From: Fimbriimonadaceae bacterium
Lineage (GTDB): Bacteria; Armatimonadota; Fimbriimonadia; Fimbriimonadales; Fimbriimonadaceae
NCBI GenBank assembly: GCA_020847855.1
Contig: JADLBH010000003.1
Location: forward strand, 1-64,000
Length of the DNA stretch: 64,000 nt
Reading direction: 5' to 3'
The notes beneath the pieces are model-generated. The model saw only the letters and a program-made list of their open reading frames with translations, had not been told where the DNA came from and ran no database searches. Below, in pieces: positions 15,106 through 23,789 of the stretch (its first letter is position 1; every line of letters begins with the position of its first letter). Position numbers and translations under genes: made by a program.

Positions 15106-16695
15106 ATGTCCAATGCCGTCACCCTTGGCCGTGACACGAATCAGGCGTTAGGCCTGGGCCGGTTCGCGGTGGAGTTCGTCTCCGCTGACATGGGCTCGGG
15201 CCCGTCCGAGGCCGTCCTCGCTCGAACCCAGTTGTTCCACACGGATAGCGTCGTCTGTGGAGTCTCGGCCCTTGCTCTGGGCACGAACGCCCCGTGCGTC
15301 TTGCGAAACGAGGCACTGGGGTACGTGGACTTCGAAGGCGCGACCGTGTTCGGTTCCAAGATCCGGGTCCGGCCCGAGAAGGCGATCGTCGCGAACTCGG
15401 CCGCGGTGCGCGAATGGGACAGCAACGGGACGAACTTTGGCTACCGACCCGAGATGGGGCACACTGCGGGCGAATTTGGGCACAACGATTTCTATCCGGT
15501 CGTGATCGCAGCCTGCCAGCAGCGACGCCTGGACGGAGCGACCGCGCTCCGAGCGATGGTGCTTCTCGATGAGATCCGGGGACGTCTTGCCGAGGTCTTC
15601 AGCCTCAAGTCCTACAAGATAGACCACGTCGTCCACGGCGCGATCGCCTCAGCGGCCGTCTACGGTGCCCTCATGGGGGCAGGGCCCGAGGAGATCGAGT
15701 CCGCGATCGGGATGTACGTCGCCCACTATGTTCCGTGGAGGGCCATCCGCGCCGGGAAGCAGCTGAGTGACAGCAAAGGGGCGTCCGCCGCGATCGCGGC
15801 CGAGGCCGCCGTGCTGTGCGTCCACCGTTCGATGGCTGGATTCCGGGGCCCGCGCGACATTTTCCGCAACCCAGAGGCCCTGTTCCGCTTCTTCGAGCCC
15901 ACGACGGCAGGCGACGAGCGGTGGAAAGAGCAAGGGGACAGCCCGTTCGACCTCGTGCTGAGCCAAAGCGGGGACGATTTCGCGGTGATGGGGATGCACT
16001 TCAAGCTGGGGCTCTACGAGCACCAGTCCGCTGGGGCACTCCAGGCGGTTATCACCGCTCTCGCCGCCCATCCTGCGTTGCTCGCCGACCCTGGCGGAGG
16101 GGGGGTCGCCTCGATCGAGATCACGGCCTACGAACCCGCCTACGGCATCATCGGCAACCCGGCGAAGATGGACCCGAAGACCCGACAGAGCGCAGACCAC
16201 TCGATGGCCTATATCGTCGCCACGCTCTTGCGCAAGGCCCTCGACCTAGGACGACTACCCAAGGGGGGGGGCTCGGACGGGGAGGCGTGGAAGGCTCTGA
16301 TGCTGACGCCGTGGGACTATAAGGAGAACGAGAGCGCGGTCTTTCACCCGCTGACCCGGTCCTTGATGCAGAAAGTGGCATTCCGGCACGGCGGAGCGGA
16401 TTACGACGCGAAGTACCCCGAAGGGATCCCGACCTCGGTGGTGCTGACCGGTGCGGACGGTACCCAGGTGGAGAGCGGCCTCGTGATGTTCCCCGCGGGG
16501 CACGCGCGGAACCTCGACGCTGACCTCAAAGGGATCCTCGCCCACAAGTTCGAGATCCTTGGTGCGCTCGCATGGCCCGACGCTGGGGTGCGGGCAGAGG
16601 CACTTGCCAGGCTCGGTGCCGTAGGCTCGGCGAGCGCGGAAGACGTACGGGCCCTGTACGCGACCCCGTATACCTGCGTGTCAGGATATGAATAG
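15106..16695 (+). CDS. MmgE/PrpD-family dehydratase
   Basis: A 529-residue protein of the 2-methylcitrate dehydratase/aconitate decarboxylase/iminodisuccinate epimerase superfamily. The N-terminal helical domain has DSVVCGVSALALGTNAPC and NSAAVREWDSNGTNFGYRPE, the latter corresponding to the lid loop with the catalytic Asp region (family N-x-x-x-HALD-like site), then GHNDFYPVVIAAC, and KSYKIDHVVHGAIASA. The C-terminal part has PKTRQSADHSMAYIVATLL, a strong family signature. No prpB, prpC or other methylcitrate gene is near, so the substrate is open. The reading frame extends far upstream but the 6-nt spacing from TACACT supports ATG 15106. Confidence 0.88.
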   Translation: MSNAVTLGRDTNQALGLGRFAVEFVSADMGSGPSEAVLARTQLFHTDSVVCGVSALALGTNAPCVLRNEALGYVDFEGATVFGSKIRVRPEKAIVANSAAVREWDSNGTNFGYRPEMGHTAGEFGHNDFYPVVIAACQQRRLDGATALRAMVLLDEIRGRLAEVFSLKSYKIDHVVHGAIASAAVYGALMGAGPEEIESAIGMYVAHYVPWRAIRAGKQLSDSKGASAAIAAEAAVLCVHRSMAGFRGPRDIFRNPEALFRFFEPTTAGDERWKEQGDSPFDLVLSQSGDDFAVMGMHFKLGLYEHQSAGALQAVITALAAHPALLADPGGGGVASIEITAYEPAYGIIGNPAKMDPKTRQSADHSMAYIVATLLRKALDLGRLPKGGGSDGEAWKALMLTPWDYKENESAVFHPLTRSLMQKVAFRHGGADYDAKYPEGIPTSVVLTGADGTQVESGLVMFPAGHARNLDADLKGILAHKFEILGALAWPDAGVRAEALARLGAVGSASAEDVRALYATPYTCVSGYE

Positions 16696-16751
16696 TTAGC
16701 GGTCGCGACCCACTGCCTGCCCGAGTCCGATCGACGCCAGTGCTCCGATCG

Positions 16752-16817
16752 CCCCCTCCCGGTTCGCTAGCGCTCACCGACCTCCCCCATCCCGGCGTAC
16801 CGGGACGAGGGAGGTCC
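16752..16817 (+). repeat. 66-bp hairpin repeat, copy A
   Basis: Matches copy B at 17392-17457 at 60 of 66 positions, same orientation. The right half folds as GACCTCCC/GGGAGGTC outside TCCCGG-CGTA-CCGGGA. It sits between the convergent MmgE/PrpD and VOC genes, where it could also act as a terminator. Confidence 0.85.
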
Positions 16818-16849
16818 ACCGGTGCCAGTTCAGAAGACGAGTGTCGCGA

Positions 16850-17287
16850 TCATGCGGTTTGAGGCGGCTCGGTGGCCAGGGCCGTACCTGTGGGGAGCGA
16901 AAAGGCGACCGGGTGGTGGGGCTCATAGAGCTGGACCGGATCGGTGCCGGGTACTTCGAGCATCGCCACGAGGCCGTAGCCGTGATCCTCAACGGGACCG
17001 GCGAACTTCGCGCCCCTTTCCCTGAGCTCGGCCATCGTCCCGGCGATATCGTCGCACATGAGCGAGATCGAGTGTTGCCGGGGGTGCTCGTAGACCTGGC
17101 CCTGCCACTCGCTGCGGGTGGGGTGGACGCCGAGCTCGGACGGGCCGCACCGAAAGATGAGCCAATCGGGGCCGCCGGACTCTTCATTCTGCATAGCGAC
17201 GAACGGCCATTGGAGGACGTCGCGCAAGAATGCCCTGGTCGCAGGGGCGTCGTCGGAATAGATCATGAGGTGGACGCTGGTGACCAT
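16850..17287 (-). CDS. VOC-superfamily (glyoxalase/bleomycin-resistance-like) protein
   Basis: A 145-residue protein with two beta-alpha-beta-beta-beta halves: VTSVHLMIYSDDAPATRAFL then WPFVAMQ at the start, and HSISLMCDDIAGTMAELRER, DHGYGLVAMLEVPGTDPVQL in the second half. His in the first strand and Glu near VQLYEPHHP could be metal ligands. Such small VOC proteins include isomerases, dioxygenases and antibiotic-binding proteins; specificity is unknown. The gene is bracketed by the two copies of the 66-bp repeat and has its own -10 at 17297-17302. Confidence 0.85.
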   Translation of the reverse strand: MVTSVHLMIYSDDAPATRAFLRDVLQWPFVAMQNEESGGPDWLIFRCGPSELGVHPTRSEWQGQVYEHPRQHSISLMCDDIAGTMAELRERGAKFAGPVEDHGYGLVAMLEVPGTDPVQLYEPHHPVAFSLPTGTALATEPPQTA

Positions 17288-17296
17288 CTCGCTGAG

Positions 17297-17302
17297 AGGC
17301 TA
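17297..17302 (-). promoter_or_regulatory. Candidate -10 (TAGCCT) of the VOC gene
   Basis: AGGTAGCCT on the minus strand ends 9 nt before ATG 17287. Confidence 0.45.
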
Positions 17303-17391
17303 CCTGGCCCACTCGGCACCAGGGAAGGGCTCGCGGGGCGAAGCCAATCAGAGTGTGGATTGGCCCTTATGAGGTTTGGGCGGCAGCGTGT

Positions 17392-17457
17392 CCCCCTCCC
17401 GGTTCGCTAACGCGCACCGACCTTCCCCATTCCGGCGTGCCGGGGCGAGGGAGGTCC
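17392..17457 (+). repeat. 66-bp hairpin repeat, copy B
   Basis: Second copy of the repeat. Of six differences from copy A, those in the stems keep pairing through G-T wobbles (GACCTTCC/GGGAGGTC; TCCGG/CCGGG). It lies in the 301-bp gene-free stretch 17288-17588, which otherwise holds only the VOC -10 and the tRNA promoter. Confidence 0.85.
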
Positions 17458-17572
17458 GCTCCACATTCAGCACGGGCCCGAGAGCCCTACTTCGGTTAGG
17501 AGAGAGAATCCATCCGCTTCCATCTCCCGAGGTAGAACGGGGAAGGGCCTCAAGTCGTGCCGCGCGGTTGTC

Positions 17573-17578
17573 TATAAT
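17573..17578 (+). promoter_or_regulatory. -10 element (TATAAT) of the tRNA-Thr/tRNA-Val unit
   Basis: A consensus TATAAT ends 10 nt before the mature 5' end of tRNA-Thr. No good -35 is visible at 16-18 bp. Confidence 0.65.
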
Positions 17579-17588
17579 CCCGTGGCGG

Positions 17589-17663
17589 GCCGACATAGCT
17601 CAGTGGTAGAGCAGCTGTTTCGTAAACAGCAGGTCGCCGGTTCGAATCCGGCTGTCGGCTCCA
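17589..17663 (+). tRNA. tRNA-Thr (anticodon CGT)
   Basis: Acceptor GCCGACA/TGTCGGC, D arm GCTCAGTGGTAGAGC, anticodon stem GCTGT/ACAGC with loop TTCGTAA, and T arm GCCGG-TTCGAAT-CCGGC. The CCA end is encoded (17661-17663). It forms a unit with tRNA-Val 6 nt downstream. Confidence 0.97.
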
Positions 17664-17669
17664 GTTCCG

Positions 17670-17745
17670 GGGCGGTTAGCTCAGTTGGTAGAGCGCCTCG
17701 TTTACACCGAGGATGTCGGGGGTTCGAGTCCCTCACCGCCCACCA
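17670..17745 (+). tRNA. tRNA-Val (anticodon TAC)
   Basis: Acceptor GGGCGGT/ACCGCCC, D arm GCTCAGTTGGTAGAGC, anticodon stem CCTCG/CGAGG with loop TTTACAC, T loop TTCGAGT. CCA is encoded at 17743-17745. Confidence 0.97.
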
Positions 17746-17828
17746 AAGCCCACGGTTCGGATAGCTCTGCTCCTTTTCTCGCCCACGGCAACCTAATTTA
17801 GCGGCGCAATACGTCCAAGAGTAGAGTC

Positions 17829-18869
17829 ATGGGATTCTTCTTGCGCACCCTCACGGCCAGTTTGGCGGTCGCAACTTTGTTCGCGATCGTATCGTGCGGA
17901 GGCTCCGGCGGCACCGCGAGCGGTACGGGCGGCGGTTCGGGCGGCTCTTCGGGAGGATCGTCCGGGGGTACGAGTGGCGGAGGCTCCGGAGGAGGAACGC
18001 CCGACTTGGGACCCAATGCGAACATGCGGGGATACCGCCCCTTCCCAACGGACAATCCTTGGAACACGCGAGTGGACACTCTGCCCGTTGACCCGGCATC
18101 GGATGCGATCATCGCCTCCATCGGGCCCGACAAGCCCTTCCACCCAGACTTCGGTGCCGATCTCGGGGGCGAGACGTTCGGCATCCCCTACGTCGTGGTC
18201 TCGAAGGATCAGCTCAAAGTGCCGATGAGCTTCGAATATGCCGACGAGTCCGACCCTGGGCCCTACCCGGTACCCGCAGACGCACCGATCGAGGGTGGGC
18301 CAGGTTCGACCGGCGATCGCCACATCCTCGTGATTGACCGGGACTCGAAGATCCTTTATGAGACCTTTTCCTCCTATCCAGAGAACGGGGGTTGGCGGTG
18401 CGGCTCGGGAGCTAAGTTCGACCTCAACTCGAACGCGACACGGCCCGCCGGGTGGACCTCCGCCGATGCGGCGGGCCTGCCGATCTTCCCAGGGCTCGTC
18501 CGCTACGACGAAGCCGCGATCGCGGGGAAGATCGAGCACGCACTCCGGTTCACGGTCTCCAGGACGCGGCGGGCCTATATCGCCCCAGCAACCCACTGGG
18601 CGAGCAGCCGTACCGAGGCCGACCTGCCCCCCATGGGGATGCGGGTACGGCTCAAGGCCTCGTTTGACACCACCAGCTTTTCCAAGACTAACAAGGCGAT
18701 CCTGAACGCGATGAAGCAGTACGGCATGTTCGTCGCCGACAATGGAAGCGATTGGTTCGTCTCCGGCGCCCCGGACTCTCGGTGGAACGACGAGGATTTG
18801 AACCAACTCAAGCAACTTCGAGGCAGCGATTTCGAAGTGGTCCAGATGGGGGAGATCGTCACACCCTAG
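17829..18869 (+). CDS. Secreted lipoprotein, conserved domain of unknown function
   Basis: A 346-residue protein with a lipobox (FAIVSC, Cys about 23), a long Gly/Ser linker to about residue 55, and one globular domain to the end. Recognisable blocks are PFPTDNPWNTRVD, TFGIPYVVVSKDQ, DRHILVIDRDSKILYETF, AGWTSADAAGLPIFPGLVRY, RRAYIAPATHWA, LPPMGMRVRLKA and MKQYGMFVADNGSDWFVSG. I have seen this arrangement in secreted proteins of unknown role but cannot name a characterised family; the conserved His, Asp and Arg suggest a binding or catalytic site. TAGAGT ends 1 nt before the ATG, too close to be its -10. Confidence 0.8.
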   Translation: MGFFLRTLTASLAVATLFAIVSCGGSGGTASGTGGGSGGSSGGSSGGTSGGGSGGGTPDLGPNANMRGYRPFPTDNPWNTRVDTLPVDPASDAIIASIGPDKPFHPDFGADLGGETFGIPYVVVSKDQLKVPMSFEYADESDPGPYPVPADAPIEGGPGSTGDRHILVIDRDSKILYETFSSYPENGGWRCGSGAKFDLNSNATRPAGWTSADAAGLPIFPGLVRYDEAAIAGKIEHALRFTVSRTRRAYIAPATHWASSRTEADLPPMGMRVRLKASFDTTSFSKTNKAILNAMKQYGMFVADNGSDWFVSGAPDSRWNDEDLNQLKQLRGSDFEVVQMGEIVTP

Positions 18870-18888
18870 AAGGGTGCCATCGGGCGAC

Positions 18889-19602
18889 CTAGCGCCGCAA
18901 GACCCAGGTGTCCGAACCCACCTTCGCGCCTGGCTTCAAGTCAAAAACGGAGTCCCGTGCGACCCTTCCCACTGAAATTGCGAACTCGGCACTTGGCGGC
19001 TCGAAGTCCTTGAACTCGTAGACCAGCAGGTTCTTGCTTCTCCGGGTTGGTCTAGGGGAGACCAACATGAGATCGCCCTCGGGCACACCGCCGATGTCGA
19101 ACACAACCTTGGCGCTCCCGATCGAGCCTTGCCACGGCCGCCCCGTGCCCAACACGTACGTCATTCGCTCGATCGTCATGATGTCGCTGCTGTACTGCGT
19201 AACGTAGACGTTCCGCACCCTGCGCGTTTGCCCGGCGGCGAAGTCCACGCTCTTGATCCACCACTGCTTGTAGTACATCTCGTGGATGTCGCCGCGCCAG
19301 AGCTCCGTCTTGACCGGTCGGTGATCCACCCAGGACTCGAAGGAGATGAAGTGAGTCGGCTTGGCAGGGGTGGGCGGCTGGATATCGCCCGTACCTTCCT
19401 CGGGGAATCCCATCGTGACGGTCGTCGCCTCTCCTAGGTTGTGGAAGGAAAAGTCCGCATACACCTTGCGGCGGGCAAAGTCCACTTCGATGTGCTCGGA
19501 GGCCATCCGGACCTTGGTGGCTGTGTCGAAGGCCTCCACGGTCCCGCCGACCCCGATCACGGCAGAGTCGTTCCAAGCTGCGAGGACGAGGAGCGCGATC
19601 AT
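18889..19602 (-). CDS. Secreted DUF4424-like protein
   Basis: A 237-residue protein starting at ATG 19602 with a short signal peptide (MIALLVLAAWNDSAVIGVGG). The body is beta-rich: KVRMASEHIEVDFARRKVYA, FSFHNLGEATTVTMGFPEE, RRVRNVYVTQYSSDIMTIER, ending in two strands with DTWVLRR. The SEHI-V---YxFxN-GxxxxVxxGFPE pattern resembles DUF4424. Function is unknown. A frame open to 19692 exists but would run into the hppD promoter, so the inner ATG is chosen. It diverges from the dioxygenase gene. Confidence 0.65.
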   Translation of the reverse strand: MIALLVLAAWNDSAVIGVGGTVEAFDTATKVRMASEHIEVDFARRKVYADFSFHNLGEATTVTMGFPEEGTGDIQPPTPAKPTHFISFESWVDHRPVKTELWRGDIHEMYYKQWWIKSVDFAAGQTRRVRNVYVTQYSSDIMTIERMTYVLGTGRPWQGSIGSAKVVFDIGGVPEGDLMLVSPRPTRRSKNLLVYEFKDFEPPSAEFAISVGRVARDSVFDLKPGAKVGSDTWVLRR

Positions 19603-19678
19603 GGACAGGTGATACCCAAGAGTGCCATCGCGGGCGAATCCAGAGTGCCCGCGCCAAGTGTGCGCGCGTGGACCATCC

Positions 19679-19707
19679 TTGAGTCCCCGCACACCCTCGG
19701 ATATACT
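19679..19707 (+). promoter_or_regulatory. Promoter of the hydroxyphenylpyruvate dioxygenase gene
   Basis: TTGAGT (19679-19684), a 17-bp spacer and TATACT (19702-19707) form one of the best promoters in the window. The leader to ATG 19787 would be about 70 nt and ends with AGGCAGGAGAAACG, a Shine-Dalgarno. Confidence 0.65.
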
Positions 19708-19786
19708 CTTGGTGCTCTTCGTTGCCCGAGCGACCGTATTCTCCTACCGCGGGGAAATTGGGGCGAGCAACAAGGCAGGAGAAACG

Positions 19787-20875
19787 ATGAGCAACGACAG
19801 CTTCCCACTTCGCAAGGTGGATCACGTTCGGCACTTTGTCAACAACGCCCGGCAAGCCGCTTACTTCTATCAGCACACGTTTGGCTTTGACCTTTCCGCC
19901 TATCGGGGCCTAGAGACCGGCTCGACGGATGAGGTCGGCTATGCACTCAAGCAGAACGATGTGACGGTCTGGTTCAGTGCGCCGGTACGCCCAGGCCACC
20001 CCATGGCCGAGAACATCGCGTTTCACGGCGACTTCGTGCAGGACATCGCCTTCGAGGTGGACGACCCGGACTGGGCCTTCACCACGGCGACGGCGCGAGG
20101 TGCCAAGCCATGGCGAGAGCCCCACACCCTCGAGGACGACCACGGGAAGGTGCGCATGAGCGCCATTTGCACCTATGGCGACACGGTCCATACTTTCTTG
20201 AACCGTGACAACTACCACGGGCCCTTCCTTCCCGGCTTCCGCGCAGAGAGCGAGCCTGGCGATCCGATCGGGATCCAGGAGATTGACCACTGCGTAGGAA
20301 ACGTGGAACTGGGCCAGATGAACGTCTGGGTGAAGTGGTACGAAGACGTTCTGGGCTTCCGAAACATGCTGAGCTTCGACGACAAGGACATCTCGACCGA
20401 GTACACCGCGCTGATGTCGAAGGTAATGGCGAGCGGGAACGGGCGCGTGAAGTTTCCGATCAACGAGCCGGCGGCGGGCAAGAAGAAGTCGCAGATTGAC
20501 GAGTACCTGGAGTTCTTCGGGGGTGCGGGTGTGCAGCACGTCGCCTTGCGCACCGACGATATCGTCTATACCGTTTCACGATTGCGTGCCCGAGGGGTCG
20601 AGTTCCTCAAGGTGCCAAGGACGTACTATGACATGCTTCCCGATCGGGTCGGCGCGATTGATGAGGACATCGAGGTGCTGGCCGATCTCGGAATCCTCGT
20701 GGACCGCGACGACGAGGGCTACCTCCTCCAGATCTTCACGAAACCGATCACGGACCGCCCCACCCTGTTCTACGAGATCATCCACCGTAAGGGCGCACAG
20801 TCCTTTGGCAAAGGGAACTTCAAGGCGCTCTTCGAGAGCATCGAGCGAGAGCAGGCCCTCCGCGGGACGCTGTAG
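19787..20875 (+). CDS. hppD: 4-hydroxyphenylpyruvate dioxygenase
   Basis: A 362-residue Fe(II) dioxygenase converting 4-hydroxyphenylpyruvate to homogentisate in tyrosine degradation or tocopherol/quinone-type pathways. It has two VOC halves; the iron ligands are the His of EIDHCVGNVE, the His of VQHVALRTDDI and the Glu of LFYEIIHRKG. The C-terminal helix GKGNFKALFESIEREQALRG is intact. ATG 19787 follows AGGAGAAACG. No homogentisate dioxygenase or aminotransferase gene is nearby. Confidence 0.95.
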   Translation: MSNDSFPLRKVDHVRHFVNNARQAAYFYQHTFGFDLSAYRGLETGSTDEVGYALKQNDVTVWFSAPVRPGHPMAENIAFHGDFVQDIAFEVDDPDWAFTTATARGAKPWREPHTLEDDHGKVRMSAICTYGDTVHTFLNRDNYHGPFLPGFRAESEPGDPIGIQEIDHCVGNVELGQMNVWVKWYEDVLGFRNMLSFDDKDISTEYTALMSKVMASGNGRVKFPINEPAAGKKKSQIDEYLEFFGGAGVQHVALRTDDIVYTVSRLRARGVEFLKVPRTYYDMLPDRVGAIDEDIEVLADLGILVDRDDEGYLLQIFTKPITDRPTLFYEIIHRKGAQSFGKGNFKALFESIEREQALRGTL

Positions 20876-20937
20876 CGGGCATCGCTCCCCCCTGCCGCGT
20901 GCGGAGACATCAAGGGAGGTGGGGACGCTGTCAAAGT

Positions 20938-22224
20938 TCAAGGGCGGAGCAAGCGTGTTGCCTCCTGGATCGCTCGCCGGGCGCGATCCAGGTCGGCTGG
21001 CTGCTCGGAACCGTAGAGCCATAGGGCGACGGACTTTGGATCAGGTTCGAGATTCGCAATCAGCAGGGCACCAACGTACGTGGTTTCAAGCCGACGCTTC
21101 GCCTCCTCGGCATCGGGTACGGCCAGGGTCAAGGCCACGTTCAGGTCAGGCTCATAGGCAGGTGTCAAATCGTGAGCGAAGCAACGACCAATATTGAGCG
21201 TATGACTGATCTTGTGGATCGCCTTGGGGGGAGCCTCGATCCCATTTTCGAGGGCGATTTCCTCAAGCTTGCTATTCATCGCGAGCAAGGTCATCCCCTC
21301 TTCGCTTGAGGTTTGGATGGCCCGCACGAGCCCGAAGACCAGCATCGCGCGTTGCTCCCGGGGGAGCACTTGGACACCCTTGTTCAAGAGCACGGATTGA
21401 TAGTGAGCGACGAGGTCCTCTGGAGTCTCCGGTGGGCTGGGCTGGGTGTGTTCACGTGCTTTCGAGGGTGCAAGCTGCTTTCGTGCAATCACGTTGTCCA
21501 TTCCTGACTTGCCCGAGATCTCGACGTTTTCTGCGACCAGCTCGCAAGCGACGAAAGCTCCAAAGGACGAGAATCCAGCCGCGTTGTGGCTGAAGCTTGG
21601 GTCGAGCTGCTTCATGGTCGTGTTCACCAGGCTCTGGCTTGTGGTCTTCCCTTGGGAGACGATCAGGTCCATAGCCTGGAGCAGGAGGTCCCTTGCCTTG
21701 CCGAGGTCATAGGAAGGGGCCGGGGCCTCTTCCGCGAGCGACTCGGTGAGGGCTGCGACCAAGTCCTCATAGAAGTAGAACTGGGTACACACGTTGGAGA
21801 GAGTCTTGCCCGTGTTGTTGCGGAAGCCGATGCCGATCACAGTGATCGCCCTTCTCTTGAGCTTGTGTACGAGCGGAACCATGTCTCGGTCCCCAGAAGC
21901 GATGATCACGGTCTCGACCTGCGAGTCGCTGAGGCAAAGCTCGAGCGCGTCCGCCGCCAACTGCATGTCGGCTGTGTTCTTGCCGTGGTGGCTGGTACAC
22001 ATTTGTTCCATGAGCACCCCGTACTCGTGGAGCTGTGTCATGACCGACTTCATGTCGCCTTGGGTCCAGTCGGCATAGGCCCGTGCGAGCACGACGACGC
22101 CCTGCTCGCGGGCGATGTTCAAAAGGTGCTCGTAGTAGAAGACGCGGTTGCTGTCCGTCGCTGCGACCCTAAAGTTCTCCGCATCCAAGAAGAGGGCCAC
22201 CCGTGCCTGCGCGCCGTTCACCAA
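20938..22224 (-). CDS. NYN (PIN-like) domain protein with OST-HTH/LOTUS domains
   Basis: A 428-residue LabA-type protein. Residues 5-150 are a NYN domain with the acidic metal site in ALFLDAENFR, KNTADMQLAADALELC and IIASGDRDMVPLVHKLKRR. Residues about 165-245 and 275-345 are winged-helix OST-HTH/LOTUS domains (LLLQAMDLIVSQGKTTSQS; LLAMNSKLEEIALENGIEAP), followed by an alpha-rich tail. These proteins are predicted RNases or RNA-binding regulators in which LOTUS domains bind RNA, possibly G-rich. The start could be TTG 22224, exactly 6 nt after TAACTT, or GTG 22221. It is monocistronic. Confidence 0.88.
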   Translation of the reverse strand: MVNGAQARVALFLDAENFRVAATDSNRVFYYEHLLNIAREQGVVVLARAYADWTQGDMKSVMTQLHEYGVLMEQMCTSHHGKNTADMQLAADALELCLSDSQVETVIIASGDRDMVPLVHKLKRRAITVIGIGFRNNTGKTLSNVCTQFYFYEDLVAALTESLAEEAPAPSYDLGKARDLLLQAMDLIVSQGKTTSQSLVNTTMKQLDPSFSHNAAGFSSFGAFVACELVAENVEISGKSGMDNVIARKQLAPSKAREHTQPSPPETPEDLVAHYQSVLLNKGVQVLPREQRAMLVFGLVRAIQTSSEEGMTLLAMNSKLEEIALENGIEAPPKAIHKISHTLNIGRCFAHDLTPAYEPDLNVALTLAVPDAEEAKRRLETTYVGALLIANLEPDPKSVALWLYGSEQPADLDRARRAIQEATRLLRP

Positions 22225-22230
22225 GCGGCA

Positions 22231-22236
22231 AAGTTA
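22231..22236 (-). promoter_or_regulatory. Candidate -10 (TAACTT) of the NYN/LOTUS gene
   Basis: GGGTAACTT on the minus strand ends 6 nt before TTG 22224 (9 nt before GTG 22221). Confidence 0.45.
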
Positions 22237-22406
22237 CCCGAGACGCCTCCAACAGTTCCCTGGTCGAACTTGGGAGAGCTGCCAAGGCCGACCCCAACCC
22301 TCGAGCCGGAGACTCGTGTACCGAGATCGGTTGCGAGTTCATGACCGAGACTTCGAGCCACAAATCAATGCACCGCAGTTGGAAGGAGAGCGCATGCTCC
22401 TCTCGA

Positions 22407-23561
22407 CTAGGTGCACGCTTTGTATATTTTCGTGAGGGCCGTTGCAAGGGAGTACGCGGTCAATACGAACTTCGCAGCCCGAGCAATGAAGGCGGCGCTC
22501 AGCCCGATCGAGGCGACGTAGTCCCACCAGCGATACGCGTTGCGGATCACGCGATAAAATGCGCCAGGTAGGAGCGGAACCATAGCGACTACGAAGTCGC
22601 TAATTCGGCGTAGCACTACGGTCAGCTCCTGGTGACGTCCCGAGGCCGTGTATGCCGCCAGCGCGGCAACGAGGTTTGCGCCGGCCGTCCTGACGCCGTT
22701 GTTGCGCACGATCGTACGGATCTCCTCGCGGGCAAGTCGCATTGCTTGAGGTGTCGTCCGCGCGACGATCTGTCCGAGCAAGAACATGAAGATTGCGAGT
22801 CCGATTTCGAACAGACAGTCGTTAACATTGTCGCCACCGCCGCCTCCGCCCGAGATCAGCCCTGGGGTCCGGTGCCGATACCATATTTCGTAGAGTGATA
22901 GACCTTCGATGGTGCATTCGTCTGGATCATGGTATTCGGCAAACGGGATCGAGTTGAACCGATTCTCGATCGAGCTGTCGAACGTGGCCTGACTCATCCA
23001 TTCTCCGAGCTGATCGTAGTAGGCGGAGTCAGTTCCTGCATCTGGGTTTGCAAACCCAGTCAAACAGTACATTCCGAAGATCTCTGTGAGTGCGGCTTCC
23101 TCCTGCGAAGTGAGTGGGTCGCTCGAGACGGGAGCATTGAAATCCGGCAAGGGTTGCGGCCCATTCAAAGGGACGACCGCCGCATCCTGGTGCAGAATCA
23201 GAACGGGAAGCTCGTGGTTGCTGATGCGGCCCGTGATCTGCACGAAAGGATTGTTGTCAGCATAGTTGCCGAGTTCGACCGGATCTCCGAATACATAGAA
23301 TGGCGTGTAACCAGCTACGCGATCGGAAGTGAATATGAAGCCCGAGAGGCAATTGGTCCAGTCGGTCTCACTCCGGACCAGCTTGCCAGAAAGAGTCAGC
23401 GTGCCCGAAAAGATGGGGGTGAACGGCGGGCAATCCGCATTACCACGATTGGCAAGCGGTCGGGGTAGGGCTAGCGCACCTGTCGGGAGAGTCAGCCCTC
23501 CTACCGCGATCGCTGCGGTGCGCATCGCTTGCCTACGTGTGATCGTTTCGTTTCTTGCCAT
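22407..23561 (-). CDS. Tat-exported protein with C-terminal membrane helices, unknown family
   Basis: A 384-residue protein. The N-terminus is a Tat signal (TITRRQAMRTAAIAVGG). Residues about 40-150 look like a beta-rich domain (PIFSGTLTLSGKLVRSETDW; FVQITGRISNHELPVLILHQ), about 150-240 are acidic and Tyr-rich, then a run of Gly and three or four hydrophobic helices (CLFEIGLAIFMFLLGQIV; FVVAMVPLLPGAF; YVASIGLSAAFIARAAKF). I do not recognise a family. Base composition is visibly less G+C-rich than the neighbours, suggesting recent acquisition or relaxed selection. GGAGCGGGAC precedes the ATG. Confidence 0.75.
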   Translation of the reverse strand: MARNETITRRQAMRTAAIAVGGLTLPTGALALPRPLANRGNADCPPFTPIFSGTLTLSGKLVRSETDWTNCLSGFIFTSDRVAGYTPFYVFGDPVELGNYADNNPFVQITGRISNHELPVLILHQDAAVVPLNGPQPLPDFNAPVSSDPLTSQEEAALTEIFGMYCLTGFANPDAGTDSAYYDQLGEWMSQATFDSSIENRFNSIPFAEYHDPDECTIEGLSLYEIWYRHRTPGLISGGGGGGDNVNDCLFEIGLAIFMFLLGQIVARTTPQAMRLAREEIRTIVRNNGVRTAGANLVAALAAYTASGRHQELTVVLRRISDFVVAMVPLLPGAFYRVIRNAYRWWDYVASIGLSAAFIARAAKFVLTAYSLATALTKIYKACT

Positions 23562-23770
23562 GTCCCGCTCCGGTCTGAGGCTTTCGATTGTGTCGCAGCA
23601 AAGCTAGTCGTGAAGCCCTAAACCTGAATGTAGCCATCGAGAGCCGAGAGTTCGTAGAATCGTACAGTCGCTTGCTAGTAGTTTTCCACAAATTTTGCAC
23701 TCTCGTGCCCAGCCGAAGAACGGGCGCGCGGAATCTGGGCGTACATCCCCAGCACCGAGCCACATGCGGG

Positions 23771-23776
23771 CATAAT
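23771..23776 (+). promoter_or_regulatory. Candidate -10 (CATAAT) of guaA
   Basis: CATAAT ends 13 nt before ATG 23790, giving a leader of about six bases and no room for a normal ribosome binding site. Confidence 0.45.
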
Positions 23777-23789
23777 CGGCCTTCCTCTC

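Noticed and set aside
17823-17828. TAGAGT before the lipoprotein gene as a promoter
   Set aside because: It ends 1 nt before the ATG, so the start site would fall inside the coding region.
20876-20937. C-rich/G-rich stretch after hppD as a third copy of the 66-bp repeat or a terminator
   Set aside because: Pairing is imperfect with a long loop, and alignment with the repeat is poor.
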